64,000 nt of DNA. Origin: Mesorhabditis belari (taxonomy: Eukaryota > Nematoda > Chromadorea > Rhabditida > Rhabditidae). Location: assembly GCA_958450365.1 (NCBI GenBank), contig CAUEEP010000755.1:1-64000 (forward strand), in the 5' to 3' direction. Shown here piece by piece: positions 31,931 through 42,417 of this stretch. The translations under genes were made by a program, and so were the position numbers. The number at the start of each line of letters is the position of its first letter. Position 1 is the first letter of the stretch. The notes under the pieces are model-generated. The model did no database searches. It worked only from the letters and a program-made list of their open reading frames with translations, and had not been told where the DNA came from.

Positions 31931-34900
31931 TCAAATAGCATGATCAGCACTGAAAGCCTCATTGGAATGTGCTTGATTTGTGGATTTTTTGTTATCACTC
32001 TTGTAATCGACCGTATTCCGACTGCCACCTTTAGCCAAATGACCTAAGCCGATCAAACGGAAAATATCTCGGCGAACCGATCGATTGATTGTCACATAGA
32101 CAAGAGCAGGGAAACCTGAAAATGGGAATCTCATAGGTGTACTGTAGCTGAGTGTAGCAGCTGCAGTTTATTGTAGTTTATTGTAGGATTACTGTAAAGT
32201 GATGCAAACAGACAAAAAAAAAGAGACTCACCATGGCAAAGCTCCCAGCAGAAATGCCCGAGGAGAATGCAGAAAGCTGGAGTGGGGAAGAACTGGAAAT
32301 GAAAAAGATATTGGTAGTGATGGAGGAGATCGCTGTGGACAACTGTTTAGAGCTTTGATCTTTCATTCCTTTTTTTTGTTTAAAATGGTCCAAAACGTCT
32401 AAAATTGTCTAAAATTGTATAAAACTTATCTAAAACTTGTCTAAAACGGTCTAAAATTGTCGAAAATCGTCTAAAATCGTCTAAAATCGTCTAAAATTGT
32501 CTAAAATCGTTTAAATTAAGCAAGAAAAAGACACAAAAAAAGTCGGTGCTATCCCCACAATATCAGGCTCTCGTTGCCATTCAACACTTAAAAGTTGACT
32601 TAAAACTGAACTTTATTTAGGCCACAGGAAGCCATTTAGGCAACAGCAAGCCAGAAAGCTAAACCTATCAAAAAATAAAGATAAAACAATAAGCTTTAAA
32701 GTGAATCGCTTAGTTTCCCCCAATTAAGATAATATCCATAATCTTGCACAAATACAAGAGCTTTCATGAACAAGAAAAAGAACAAGGACAAGGACAGGGA
32801 CAGGGACAAGGACAAGAACAAGGACAAGAACAAGAACAAGAAAAAGAACAAGGACAAGGACAGGGACAGGGACAAGGACAAGAACAAGGACAAGAACAAG
32901 AACAAGAAAAAGAACAAGGACAAGGACAGGGACAGGGACAAGGACAAGAACAAGGACAAGAACAAGAACAAGAACAAGAACAAGAACAAGAACAAGAACA
33001 AGAACAAGAACTTAGTTATAGCTTAATTTTGAGTCTCTTTAAGCTTTCCATAGCTTTCCAATTGTTTTTCATAGATCTCAAATAGTTCTACCTGCATGAA
33101 AACATAGATAAGTGCAGCAACAAGATTCGCAATGCAGATGGCGGTCGATTGGATAAATATCTAAAGTTTTAATACAAAAAAGGTCTCCTTTCCCCCCTCC
33201 CGAATAGATCATTTTAATCAAGATTTTTGCGTATTTAAGCCTCAAAAAAAGAAGCTTTTTGTCTACTTGAAGAATTAGAAAACCATCGAATTTAGATTGA
33301 ATGTAAATTTTGAGGAAATTCCTGTACTTTTAAACGATGTAAACGCTTTTCCCAGTCTAATTTGGGCATGGGATTTATGAAATGTAAAAAATGTTGTTTT
33401 TTGATTGAATATTTTATGAGTTTACAAGGAACTTGAGTACTTCTTGTCATTAACGAGTCTACTTTGGTGAGACTTACACAGATAAATCAATCTTTTCATT
33501 CTGGTTTAGACTATAGTGTCAAGGGTTACAATTTCTCCAAACATTTAGTCTCTTTGATTTCCAATTTTCCTTCAGAAATCAAGTAGATTATCCAATTCCA
33601 ATTGAACAATCTCGTGTTATCTCAATTTGATTGAATCTTTATTTCTTTACTTCCATAAATCCAATCATCTTACATTTTTTCTAGACTACAAAAAGAGTTT
33701 CCCATAAGAAGATAGGAATATTCTATATTCTACATCATTCAAAAGATATTGGATTATCAGATTTAGACCATGTGCTCCAATGAGACATTGGATATCTTTT
33801 TGGATAAAAACACTTTTAGAGATCAAACATGTAAGTGATCAGCCGGTATTATTACTGTTTTTTTTAGTCAGATAGAAATCTAGAAGTACTCTAGAAAATG
33901 TGCGTTTGAATTGTTCAGCCCAAAGTACACTAAAATAGAATTAAAGCTTAAAGATTAAAGATTAAAGATTAAAGCTAAGTGCTCAGAAAGTACTGTTTTT
34001 TAGTCAGAAACAAATCTAGAAGTACCCTAGTTTGTTTGAATTGTTCAGCTCAAAGTAAACTAAAACTAAAACTAAAACTAAAAACCTAGTCACTCTTTGC
34101 AAAAACGTCTGTACTGAGATTCGAACCCATACATAAAAAGTGACAAGATTCAGATTCAGATTCAAGAGATTGAAGAATTACAATGACCTGACCAATTTCA
34201 GAGTGAGTGACCTGTACCAATTTCCCTCAAAGCATAGCTCCAGTATTTTCAAAGCATAGCTCCAGTACTTTCAAATTTAATTTCAATTCTTTCAATTCAT
34301 TTCTTTTCTCTTGGCAATACAAAGAAAAGATGAAATTTTTGAAAACTTACCGATCTCTGTCCCCACGACATTTTATTCTCAGCTCCACCCTGTCCAAATT
34401 GATGAGCAAGTACTCCACAAAGTGCTGTATAGAGAAGACAAGTGATTGCACAAAGGAGAAGATTGTTTATCGTATGTGGTGGATTCATGTACTGAAAAGA
34501 TTCAATACTTGACTCTATTTTTTTCAATTTTTATCTAAGAGCCTAAGAATTTCTTGATCGGATTCGAAAATCTGAGGCAAAAGAAGCTAGGGTAGTTCGT
34601 GGATCCGTGACCCATTTCAATATTTCGATAAATCCGTGACCTATTTCAAATCAGCTTTTGAATAAAACTCTATTTAAGTGTTTAAAGACTAATGGTTCAT
34701 TTTCCTAAATGGAAATTTAGTTGCCTTTCTCTGGCGATCGAAACATATTGCCTTTCCTCGGACCCCTCGATACAGCACGGATGGCCGAGTGGTCTAAGGC
34801 GCCAGACTCAAGCGAGCAGCTTCCCGCAGGCAACGCGGGTTCGGGTCTTCTGGTATCTTCGGATGCGTGGGTTCGAATCCCACTTCGTGCAGATGTTTTT

Positions 34901-36560
34901 GCAAAATTCTTGATTATTTGGGAAAAGTGTTGGAAAATCATTTACATTAAAAAATCTACTCACCTCAGCTGTTCGGTTCTCGAAAATGAACGGATCGAAG
35001 AACCAAGAGTCATGAATAGACGTGAAAAGGACAGGTGGGGTGTAAAAGAAGAAATATGCTCCGTAGAGGATGGGAAGAGTGAGGATGATGATGAATTTCC
35101 AGCCTGGAATAGCGGGATGAGCTACATTGGCTACAGTATATAGCTTTAAAGTACTTTAGTTTCGAGTTACTGTAAGTTACTTATGGTTATCGTAGGTTAC
35201 GATAGGAATAGTAGGGTGTAGACAATTGTGAGCTACTGTGGCTTCTTCAGGGCTATAGTCGTTCACTGTAGCTTACTGTAGGTTACTGTAGGATTATTGT
35301 AGCTCACTGTAGGCTACTGTAGCTTACCGTAGCTTACTATAGATTGCTGTAGCTTACTGTAGCTTATTGTAGCTTGCTGTAGGGCTACTGTAGATCTTGT
35401 AGACCTAGGGTTTACTCTAATTCCTGTCCTTTACCTTTAAAAATTCTCTCAGCCATGTGCGGCTTCCAAATCTCGAAAAGACGATTAATGACGAGAAGCA
35501 AACAACACATACAAGCAGCACACCAGAAACCTGAAAGCAATAAAGTTTCCGGTTTCTATCCTCACCAACCAACTCCAGCTGCTCCAAAGTAAAAGATCAA
35601 ATCAGGATTCGTGCAGAAAACAGCGCCTTTTATTAGAAGATAACCGGTCAACAGCGAGTTTGTCACAATAGCGAACATGTCAAGAATCCCGAGGAGGCAC
35701 ATGATCTGAAAAGTTGTCTGAAAAGTTGACTCAACTTTTCTTATAAAGAAACGTAGCCTAGATCAGCTAGAGGCAAGTCTTGTGCACTATCAGTTGCGGA
35801 AAGCTTGCTAGATCTTGATCTGGTAAGCTGGTAGATCTTGATCTGGTAAGCTAGAGTAAAGCCGCCAGGCCTCAGAGCTTGAGCTTAGGCTCAGTATTGT
35901 CAGCTAGACTAGATTCAGATCTAGAGCCAAGCCCGAATCTGGACTGAGTTAAGGTCGGAGCCGATCCAGAGCTGGTCCAGGGCGGACTAGTCGGGTTCAA
36001 GCTTTGCCTAGGTTAGAGTGCTGGGCTTAGGCTTAGCTGACAAAAAGTGAGTCTTTTTGGCAGCTAAGCCTAAGCTTTGTCAGCTAAGCCTAAGCTTTGT
36101 CAGCTAAGCCTAAGCTTTGTCAGCTAACTCTAAGCTTTATCAGCTAAGCCAGCTACAGCTCCTTCTCTTTAGCTCTCACCTTATAGCACGGCATTTTGAT
36201 GTAGCTGGGGCCAGAGATTACATAAAGTGACGGAACATAGAGTAACTTGAAATCACAAATTGAAAGGTGAAAAGGGTTTAGTGAGTGAAAAAGCACCTCA
36301 ATGAGACTCCCATAAGTGAGTAGAGTGAAGCCAAGGATCGGTTGTGAGCGTCCAGTCGCATACCATTCATCCAAACTTTTCCCAGTGGCACTGAGAGTTC
36401 ATTTTAGAATTTGGATCTCAAAAAATGGATAGATCTGCTTATGGATAAATCTGATCTGGAGATTCGAATCCCCTAAAAACAACCTGCAATTGTAGATCTC
36501 CATATTCTGCGATCCACCATATTTCAAGAGTCCATAGACACTTGTCTCATGAAAAAGCAT
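31931..36560 (-). CDS. Serpentine receptor class T (srt-like) chemoreceptor
   Basis: Ten exons on the minus strand: 36484-36560, 36297-36390, 36180-36245, 35570-35705, 35435-35530, 34964-35103, 34351-34491, 33092-33160, 32232-32292, 31931-32115. All phases fit, giving 354 residues. The protein shows several hydrophobic spans and srt-type motifs: YNC near the N-terminus, DEWYATGRSQPILG, PCYKIMCLLGILD, GYLLIKGAVFC, and NRLFEIW after the third span, then ALVYVTINRSVRRDIFR near the C-terminus. The family is nematode-specific G-protein-coupled receptors, generally taken as chemosensory and membrane-located. The ligand is unknown. The large introns contain tRNA-Leu copy 5 (opposite strand), a minisatellite and a dispersed repeat. 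Confidence 0.88.
32396..32515. repeat. 11-bp tandem repeat GTCTAAAATCG
   Basis: About ten copies of GTCTAAAAT(C/T)G in an intron of the srt-like gene. Confidence 0.85.
32768..33012. repeat. Minisatellite of GACAAGAACAAG type
   Basis: Higher-order repeat: a block of about 72 bases made of hexamers (AAGGAC, AAGAAC, AGGGAC) occurs three times, then (AAGAAC)n. All frames crossing it (Gln-Glu, Lys-Asn, Phe-Leu) are artefacts. In an intron of the srt-like gene; similar in composition to 23895-24225. Confidence 0.92.
33511..33938 (+). repeat. About 425-bp dispersed repeat, copy 2
   Basis: Nearly identical to 21812-22240. It is followed (33990-34135) by a second partial copy of its end and a decayed tRNA-Leu fragment. 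Confidence 0.88.
34107..34133 (-). pseudogene. tRNA-Leu 3' fragment
   Basis: CTGTACTGAGATTCGAACCC matches the 3' acceptor and T-arm of the minus-strand tRNA-Leu copies (CTGCACGAAGTGGGATTCGA), preceded by the same TTTGCAAAAA flank. The rest of the tRNA is missing. Confidence 0.65.
34775..34891 (+). tRNA. tRNA-Leu(CAA), intron-containing, copy 5
   Basis: 117 bases with complete acceptor (GCACGGA/TTCGTGC), anticodon CAA, intron and T-arm. It lies in the intron between the sixth and seventh exons of the srt-like receptor, on the opposite strand. Confidence 0.95.
35160..35405. repeat. Irregular GTAGCTTACTGTAG repeats
   Basis: Loose tandem repeats of TACTGTAG and GTAGCTTACT in an intron of the srt-like gene. 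Confidence 0.7.
36055..36140. repeat. 20-bp tandem repeat CAGCTAAGCCTAAGCTTTGT
   Basis: Four to five direct copies of a 20-base unit in the srt-like gene's third intron, close to the exon at 36180. Confidence 0.88.
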
Positions 36561-37012
36561 GTTTCTAAAAGATTTTAGAGGACATTTGTAAAGAAATCTG
36601 TAAAGAAATCTGTAAAGAAATCGTTTTAAAATATTCAATTTAGAATTGCTTTCGAATTTTCTTTAATCTCTTACTTGAAAGAATTGTAGGAAAATTTTTT
36701 GGAGTAAATTTTTGGAGTAAATTTATACCATTTTACTTTTAATCCATCTATTGTCCAGAGATTTGATTTCTTTGTTTCTTTTCTTTATTTCTTTATTCCT
36801 TTCTTTATTCCTTTCTTTATTCCTTTCATTTTTTTACAAAAAAATTTCAATTCTTCTTATTGTTCTCAACTTAGATTACGTAAAATGGAAACTTTTAAAA
36901 GTGAAAAATATTTTTGTGATCATCTAGTGCAAATTAAAAGATATTTTGAGAGTTTATCCAGAAAAATCGTAGTTCTTTTTCTTGGAAATGAGAGATTTTT
37001 TTTGATTAAATA
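36561..37012. other. Upstream region of the srt-like gene
   Basis: AT-rich; short TTTCTTTATTCC repeats near 36770-36830. No supported feature. Confidence 0.5.
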
Positions 37013-37436
37013 TTAGGTACTTGCAAAAGAAATTGCGGATTATAACCAACATTTGAACAACCCAAAAATCAATAAGAAAACAACTTTATTCCAAAAGATA
37101 TTTGTCATTATTATCAACTGTGTTCTTACATTTTTTGCGTAGACTTCGGATGTCTGATTCGAAAAATTCGGGGTCCGGCGATGCAAAGTAGTCTTGCACC
37201 CAAATTTCGACTTCTTCAGGATTGTTAAACTTTAGATTTGCAAGAGAGTGTTGCATAGACAGGAACAAATGGTAATCTGAGGGAGCGATATCAGGCGAAT
37301 AGAGTGGATGAGGCAGAAGTTTCCAGCCAGCGATATCAGGCGAATACGGTGGATGAGGCACAAGTTTCCAGCCTAATTCTTCTATGGTGTTTTGAGCCAA
37401 GTTTGCTGTGTGTACCCGGGCATTGTGAGCGAGTAA
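37013..37436 (-). mobile_element. Truncated mariner with internal duplication
   Basis: One TIR-like end, TTAGGTACTTGCAAAAG, follows a TA at 37011. The minus strand encodes only the C-terminal third of a mariner transposase: HNARVHTA, then EELGWKL, PPYSPDIA and APSDYHLF, ending NDKYLLE. About 48 bases are tandemly duplicated so that HP(P/L)YSPDIA occurs twice. I found no matching right TIR; the N-terminal two thirds are missing. It is too diverged from the 5867-7132 element to be a copy of it. Confidence 0.87.
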
Positions 37437-38185
37437 ATGGATTATAAAAAGATAAAAAGATACCTGAAGAAAGAATCACAAAGCAGTCAATCAGAAATTG
37501 CGGCTTTAAATCCAAGCAAGGTTGGAATTTCAAAAACATGAGGGGGAAAAGGTTCAACAATTTAACTCAATTAAAAAAGAAACTATGAGAGCTTAGAGGG
37601 AACGAAAGGTTGGCGTATTAGGCCTTCTTCTGGCCACGTAGAGGCCGTAGGGGCCCCCATAGAGGCCCCGTAGAGAGCCGAATTCAAAGAGTTCAGAAAA
37701 AAGGAGATCGGGATGATTGCCTTTAACAATTTGAATTGCATTCCATTAAATCGATGATAAGACGGCGTTTGTGTAACGTTTCTAGACCAAAGAGTTGCTC
37801 AAGAACAATTTTAAAGAATTCCAATCTAGCAGAATAACTAAAGGAGGAGAATTTGTCAAAATTCATTTGATAAAGAGCAATTCTGGTGAAGTGCCTATGA
37901 ACTAATAAGCTTTAAAGACAAAGAAGGCTCAGCTTTGTCTTTAAAGCTTCTAGAAGCTTTAAAGACAAAGAAGGCTCATCTTCCAGAAGCTTCAAAAGAA
38001 GGCTCAGCTTCAAAGACAGAAGAAAACCCTTCGTTGACATCGTTTACACAATCGAAAAGCTTTTCGTTAAGAAGACACTTAGACACTAGCTTAACTCTAA
38101 ATTCTTTGACACTTTCCTGAACCATATCTTTTGTAATTTCACTTTCCAATAAAGTCTCACCAAAAACAATGAATCCTTTATTTAC
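37437..38185. other. No supported gene; possible short frame
   Basis: GGCCACGTAGAGGCC-type repeats lie at 37630-37680 and AGCTTTAAAGACAAAGAAGG repeats at 37905-37975. A minus-strand 72-residue frame (38194 to 37976) has no recognisable similarity or splice support. Confidence 0.45.
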
Positions 38186-38189
38186 ACCT

Positions 38190-41100
38190 TTCATTCAAAT
38201 TCTTGAAACTAAGGCAAAAACACAGAAATCATTCAAATACTCAAATAGATCAATTCCCGAATCTCATTCTCCATTTATTCTTCATTTTCATCACCTTGTC
38301 CATTCCCATTTCTTCTCCTTTTCGTTGTTGTAGCCAAGCGACGAGCTCTCGTTGTTGTTGTCGGTTTTGTTGGTTTTCGAGTTGTCGTTGTTGTCTTTTT
38401 TGTGTGATGATGGTGATGTCTTTTTGTCGTTTTTGGTTTCTGAGTTGTTGAGGGAATTTTCGTTGTTGAATCTTCAGTTGGAATTGGTTTGTCGGTTGGA
38501 TTTTGAGGAGGAAAAGGAGTTGAGGGATCTCTTGATGGAGATTCAGAAGGGAGCACTGTAGTTGAGGGATCTTCGGGTAGATTTGTGGGGATTACGGTAG
38601 TCGATCCATCGAGCGGCACTTTAGTGGGATTCTCAGTGACTACAGTAGTCTTCCCATCAGTTACAATAACCGTTGTTGCCTCACTCGGCACTCCAGTTGA
38701 CGGCCCATCCGTATGCGTTCGATTTGTTGGTGGTTGAGTGGGAGCCTCACTTGTCGATTCTTCTGTTGGTTGTTGGGTCCGTTCAGTTGAAGGCTCGTCT
38801 GATGGTTGATCAGTTGGGGTTTCTGATGGAGAAACTGTTGTTGAATCTTGAGTGATTGGTTGCTCAGATGGAGCTCCAGTAGTCGGCTTCTCTGTCGGTC
38901 CATCAGTCACAGGTCTTTCCGATGGAACTCCAGTCGATGGTCCATCAGTCACTGGCTCTTCGCTTGGCCCATTGGTGCTTGGTTCATCAGAAGGAGCTCC
39001 AGTAGATTGTTCGGTGGGAGAAGCTGTTGATGGTTCATTTGATGGTTGATGAGTGGATGGCTCTCCGGTCGGACTATCTGTTACTGGTCCATCAGTTGGG
39101 AGATCGGTTGGTGGTTTGTCGGTGGGTTGATCAGTCACCGGTGCATCTGATGGAGCAGCAGTTGATGGTTCTCCAGTTGGTCCATTTGTGGGTTCCTCAG
39201 GTTGTTCTGTGCTCGGTTCTCCAGAGGGAACATTCGTTGGTTCTGCGGTAGATGATTGGGTTGATGGTTCTCCTGGAGTGGATGGTTGGTCCGTTGGAGC
39301 TCCAGTCGAGGGCTGAGATGACGGCGTTGCAGTGGATGGTTCATTGCTGGGTACACCAGTCGATGGTTGATCACTTGGTGCTTGTGTTGGAGCATCAGTG
39401 GGCTGTTCAGTGGGTGAATCAGTTGGGGCATTTGTCGATGGTTGACCAGTTGGAGCGTCAGTGACAGGCTCATGTGATGGATCGGAAGTAGATGGCTCTC
39501 CAGTGGTTGGTTCATCAGTTGGGGCATTTGTGGGTTGTTCAGTTTGAGATTCGGTGGTTGGCTGATCCGTGGCTCCATCAGTTGGGGCGGCAGTTGATGG
39601 TTCTCCAGATGGAAGATTGGTTGGTTGTTGAGTTGTTTCTTGTGTTGACGGTTCATCAGTTGGTTGATCAGTTGGAGAAGCAGTTGTCACCGGATTCATT
39701 GTTGTGGTTGCTGCTGTTGTTGGCGCCGAAGTTGTCGTCGTTCTTGGCACACAAACGGCATTGTTCCGGGCAACGGAAACAATCTAAAATCTACTGATTA
39801 CTTCAAAGAATTTAAGTGTTCAATTCCGAACTCAAATGCAATCATTTGAACTCACCGTCCTTACGGGAATTGTTTGAGAGAACAGAATGTAGTCAATCGT
39901 TTTCTGTTTTTGTGTCGATGTCTGATCGGGATCCGATTCTGCTTTTTGGATCAAAAGCAGTGCTTCGTGAGCCTAAATATCAAAACTATCAAACAAAATC
40001 AAATCAAAAATACTTCAAAATATCAAAGTTCTAATCTCTTTCCAAACCTTTTCAACAATATTTTCCTGTCCATCGAATTTCTCCAGAATTTTCTCCAGAA
40101 TTTTTCTTTCAAATAGTCGTCGAGAGCAGTCTGGAATGGAGGTTTCAATGAAATGATCTCTTTTAGAAGATCTAATCGTTAGTTCTTCATCGATTTTCAA
40201 TGGAATTTCCTTCGAAATTCTTACCAGAATGTTCTCTCCAAAGGGTTTAGCCCAATCCCTCATTTGTTCTTCTTTTTGTCGATCAGTCAATCGGTTATTT
40301 GATTGAATTCTCAGAAAAGAAAGCCTTGCAAAGAGGGGGACATTGTTGAGAAAAGTTGGGTTCGGAAGAGAACAGGAATTGTTGGGGAATGGAGAGATCG
40401 CCGGGGATTCGGACTGAAAATCGGATTTTGATTGAAGAATTTTGGATATTTGGATAGGGATAGCTTAGCCATTGAATTTTAGAAAAGACAAACCTCAACG
40501 AAACCCCCAATCACCAAAATCCCAATGAAAGTCGAGATCGAAGCACTTCTCATCGTTCAGAGAATATTCAAAGAGACCAATAGGATTACTGTAGAAAGAA
40601 CTGTTGAATAGAAGGAGTACTGTAGTTGAGGTGTGAAGCTGTTATCTGTTCCTTTCCATTTCCATTGGATTCCTTTAAATACTATTCTCTCGGGTTATCT
40701 CATGATCGGTAATAGCCAATGAAACAAATTTGACGCAATCCCAGGCCACACATTTCCTTTTTTCCCTTTTAAAGCCATTTCCCCCTCCCCCACAAATTTT
40801 TCCTTATCTCCAGCCTTTTCTTTTCTTTTTGATGGCTAAATGGAGGAAATTTTATATTGTTTTTTTGGGAGTTGTCCATTCCGAAGATGACCTCAACAAA
40901 GGCATTGCACATTTAACTAAACGGCGATCGGCAATGGCGACCGGCAATTTCAACAATGTTAACCCACAGCTATTGGTCCCTTTAGAAGAAATAGTCCAAC
41001 TATAATTAGACCTACTGATTGTGAGAGGTACCTTTGCTCTTTCGGATATCAACGTAATGTGCTATCGTACTCGAGTTTCAGCTCTGTTCCAGCCTTCACT

Positions 41101-41294
41101 CAAAACGGGGGACCAATTTTAAGGCAACTCAGAGCACACTGCTTTTACGGTTTTATAGCAGGATTATAGCCGATTTTAAGGCAAAAATTCATCCCAGGAG
41201 TTTGGGCATCGGACATTGAGCTAAACAGTTCAATTTTCAATGAGCTGTTTAGCACATTGAGCTGAACAGCCGAACAGCTCAATGTGCTAAACAA
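38190..41294 (-). repeat. Left arm of a large inverted duplication
   Basis: This arm is the reverse complement of 44688-47745. Similarity covers the mucin-like gene, its introns, its promoter side and about 750 bases beyond. Inner ends align through GCAAAAATTCATCCCAGGAG and AACAGCTCAATGTGCTAA. Outer ends diverge gradually after the stop codons. Differences are scattered substitutions and short indels. Confidence 0.95.
38275..40553 (-). pseudogene. Mucin-like Thr/Ser/Pro-rich protein, left copy with frameshift
   Basis: Exons by alignment to the right copy: 40494-40553, 40225-40413, 40048-40130, 39856-39972, 38275-39783. Exon 3 is 83 bases here and 81 in the right copy, because TTCTGGAGAAAA is tandemly duplicated beside a small deletion. 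The summed length (1958) is not a multiple of three, so normal splicing would shift the frame before the repeat domain. The last exon alone stays open for 503 codons of TDQPST/PSTGAPT repeats and a basic, His-rich tail, which argues the damage is recent or is a sequence error. A cryptic splice site could also rescue it. Confidence 0.75.
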
Positions 41295-41700
41295 CCCAAT
41301 GCCATTGTTATAGTCGGCTAGAACATGCTCAGCTGGTTATTGTGATGGCTTCATCCGTGAAATTCGCGACACTACACTTCTACTCTTGCAACTCTTGCTT
41401 CAGCTATGTGTAACATAAAGTAACTAGAATAAGGCTGATAATTCAGAGCAAAAACTACTATAAACTAGCTTCACGATAGGAATTTTCAGACGAAAAATAG
41501 CAATTATTGTGCTAGACTCGTTTAAAAACGGAAAGAGACGAGAAATTTCTAATTTCGATGTTGCAAAGTATCTAATTGGAAAATTTTAATCCTTTTTTCC
41601 AAGCTATATTTATGATAGTTCTCGTAATCAATTTTTAGGAGAACAATTTGAATAAAGAGCTAGTAATATTAGCAAACATTTGATCTATAAATCGAATTTC
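41295..41700. other. Spacer sequence, no gene recognised
   Basis: Unique-looking sequence between the left arm and the kinase fragment; no frame or repeat supported. Confidence 0.5.
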
Positions 41701-41703
41701 TAG

Positions 41704-42211
41704 CGGCTGCCGCTCGTGATCTTCTCGCGCACATATTGACAATTGATCCGAATGATCGATACTCTGTCGAAGCAGCGCTCAATCCAAGTCGAAGTCTTCG
41801 CGCTGTCGAAGTCTTCGCGCTGTCGAAGTCTTCGCGCTGTCGAAGTCTTCGCGCTGTCGAAGCCGCGCTCAATCCAAGTCGAAGTCTTCGCGCTGTCGAA
41901 GCCGCGCTCAATCCAAGTCGAAGTCTTCGCGCTGTCGAAGCCGCGCTCAATCCAAGTCGAAGTCTTCGCGCTGTCGAAGCCGCGCTCAATCCAAGTCGAA
42001 GTCTTCGCGCTGTCGAGCCGCGCTCAATCCAAGTCGAAGTCTTCGCGCTGTCGAAGCCGCGCTCAATCCAAGTCGAAGTCTTCGCGCTGTCGAAGCGGCG
42101 CTCAATCATCTATATGTGAAATTTTGGTTTAACGTTTGGATAACGTTTGAACGGGCTTCAGCTCAAAAAAAACCATCGTCGTCCCAGCGGCGGAACTTGA
42201 TAAGTTTATAG
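41704..42211 (+). pseudogene. MAP-kinase (JNK-like) C-lobe exon fragment split by a minisatellite
   Basis: After a TTTCTAG acceptor the plus strand reads AARDLLAHILTIDPNDRYSV, matching kinase subdomain XI of MAP kinases, then VEAALN. On the far side of the array ALNHLYVKFW follows, aligning with the JNK-type segment after the conserved His-Pro. Between them (41766-42100) a 39-base unit repeats the codons for VEAALNPSRSLRA. One unit lacks two bases (GTCGAGCCGC), putting the two halves in different frames. No other kinase exons are visible, so I call it a pseudogene fragment. Confidence 0.65.
41766..42104. repeat. 39-bp minisatellite derived from kinase codons
   Basis: Units of CGAAGTCTTCGCGCTGTCGA plus AGCCGCGCTCAATCCAAGT, about eight copies; early units contain only the CGAAGTCTTCGCGCTGT half repeated. 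The half GTCGAAGCAGCGCTCAAT is the sequence of the adjacent kinase exon. Confidence 0.9.
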
Positions 42212-42417
42212 AAAGGGTTTTAAATTGAATGTTTTTTGAGTTTCATATAGGAATTTTTAAACATAAAACAGTTAAAATCTAAACGAAACAAATAAAATGC
42301 AATGCATAAATCTTTGCACCCAACAGTCTCCTTTATTTCTCTCTCACTATAACCTATTTTATATTTTTTAGTACTTCAAGCGACCACGAAAGGAACAAGA
42401 AGGCTGGAGTGGGGAAT

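Noticed and set aside
34717..34941. Frames over the tRNA-Leu copies (SGIRTHASEDTRRPE type)
   Set aside because: The same peptide appears at every tRNA-Leu copy because it is the antisense translation of the tRNA.
37976..38194. 72-residue minus-strand frame with plausible composition
   Set aside because: No recognisable domain, no convincing splice sites and partly made of a local repeat. Could be an exon, but I cannot support it.
40730..41005. 91-residue frame, identical in both palindrome arms (also 44926-45201)
   Set aside because: Its conservation only reflects the inverted duplication; it lies in the upstream flank of the mucin-like genes with no splice or homology support.
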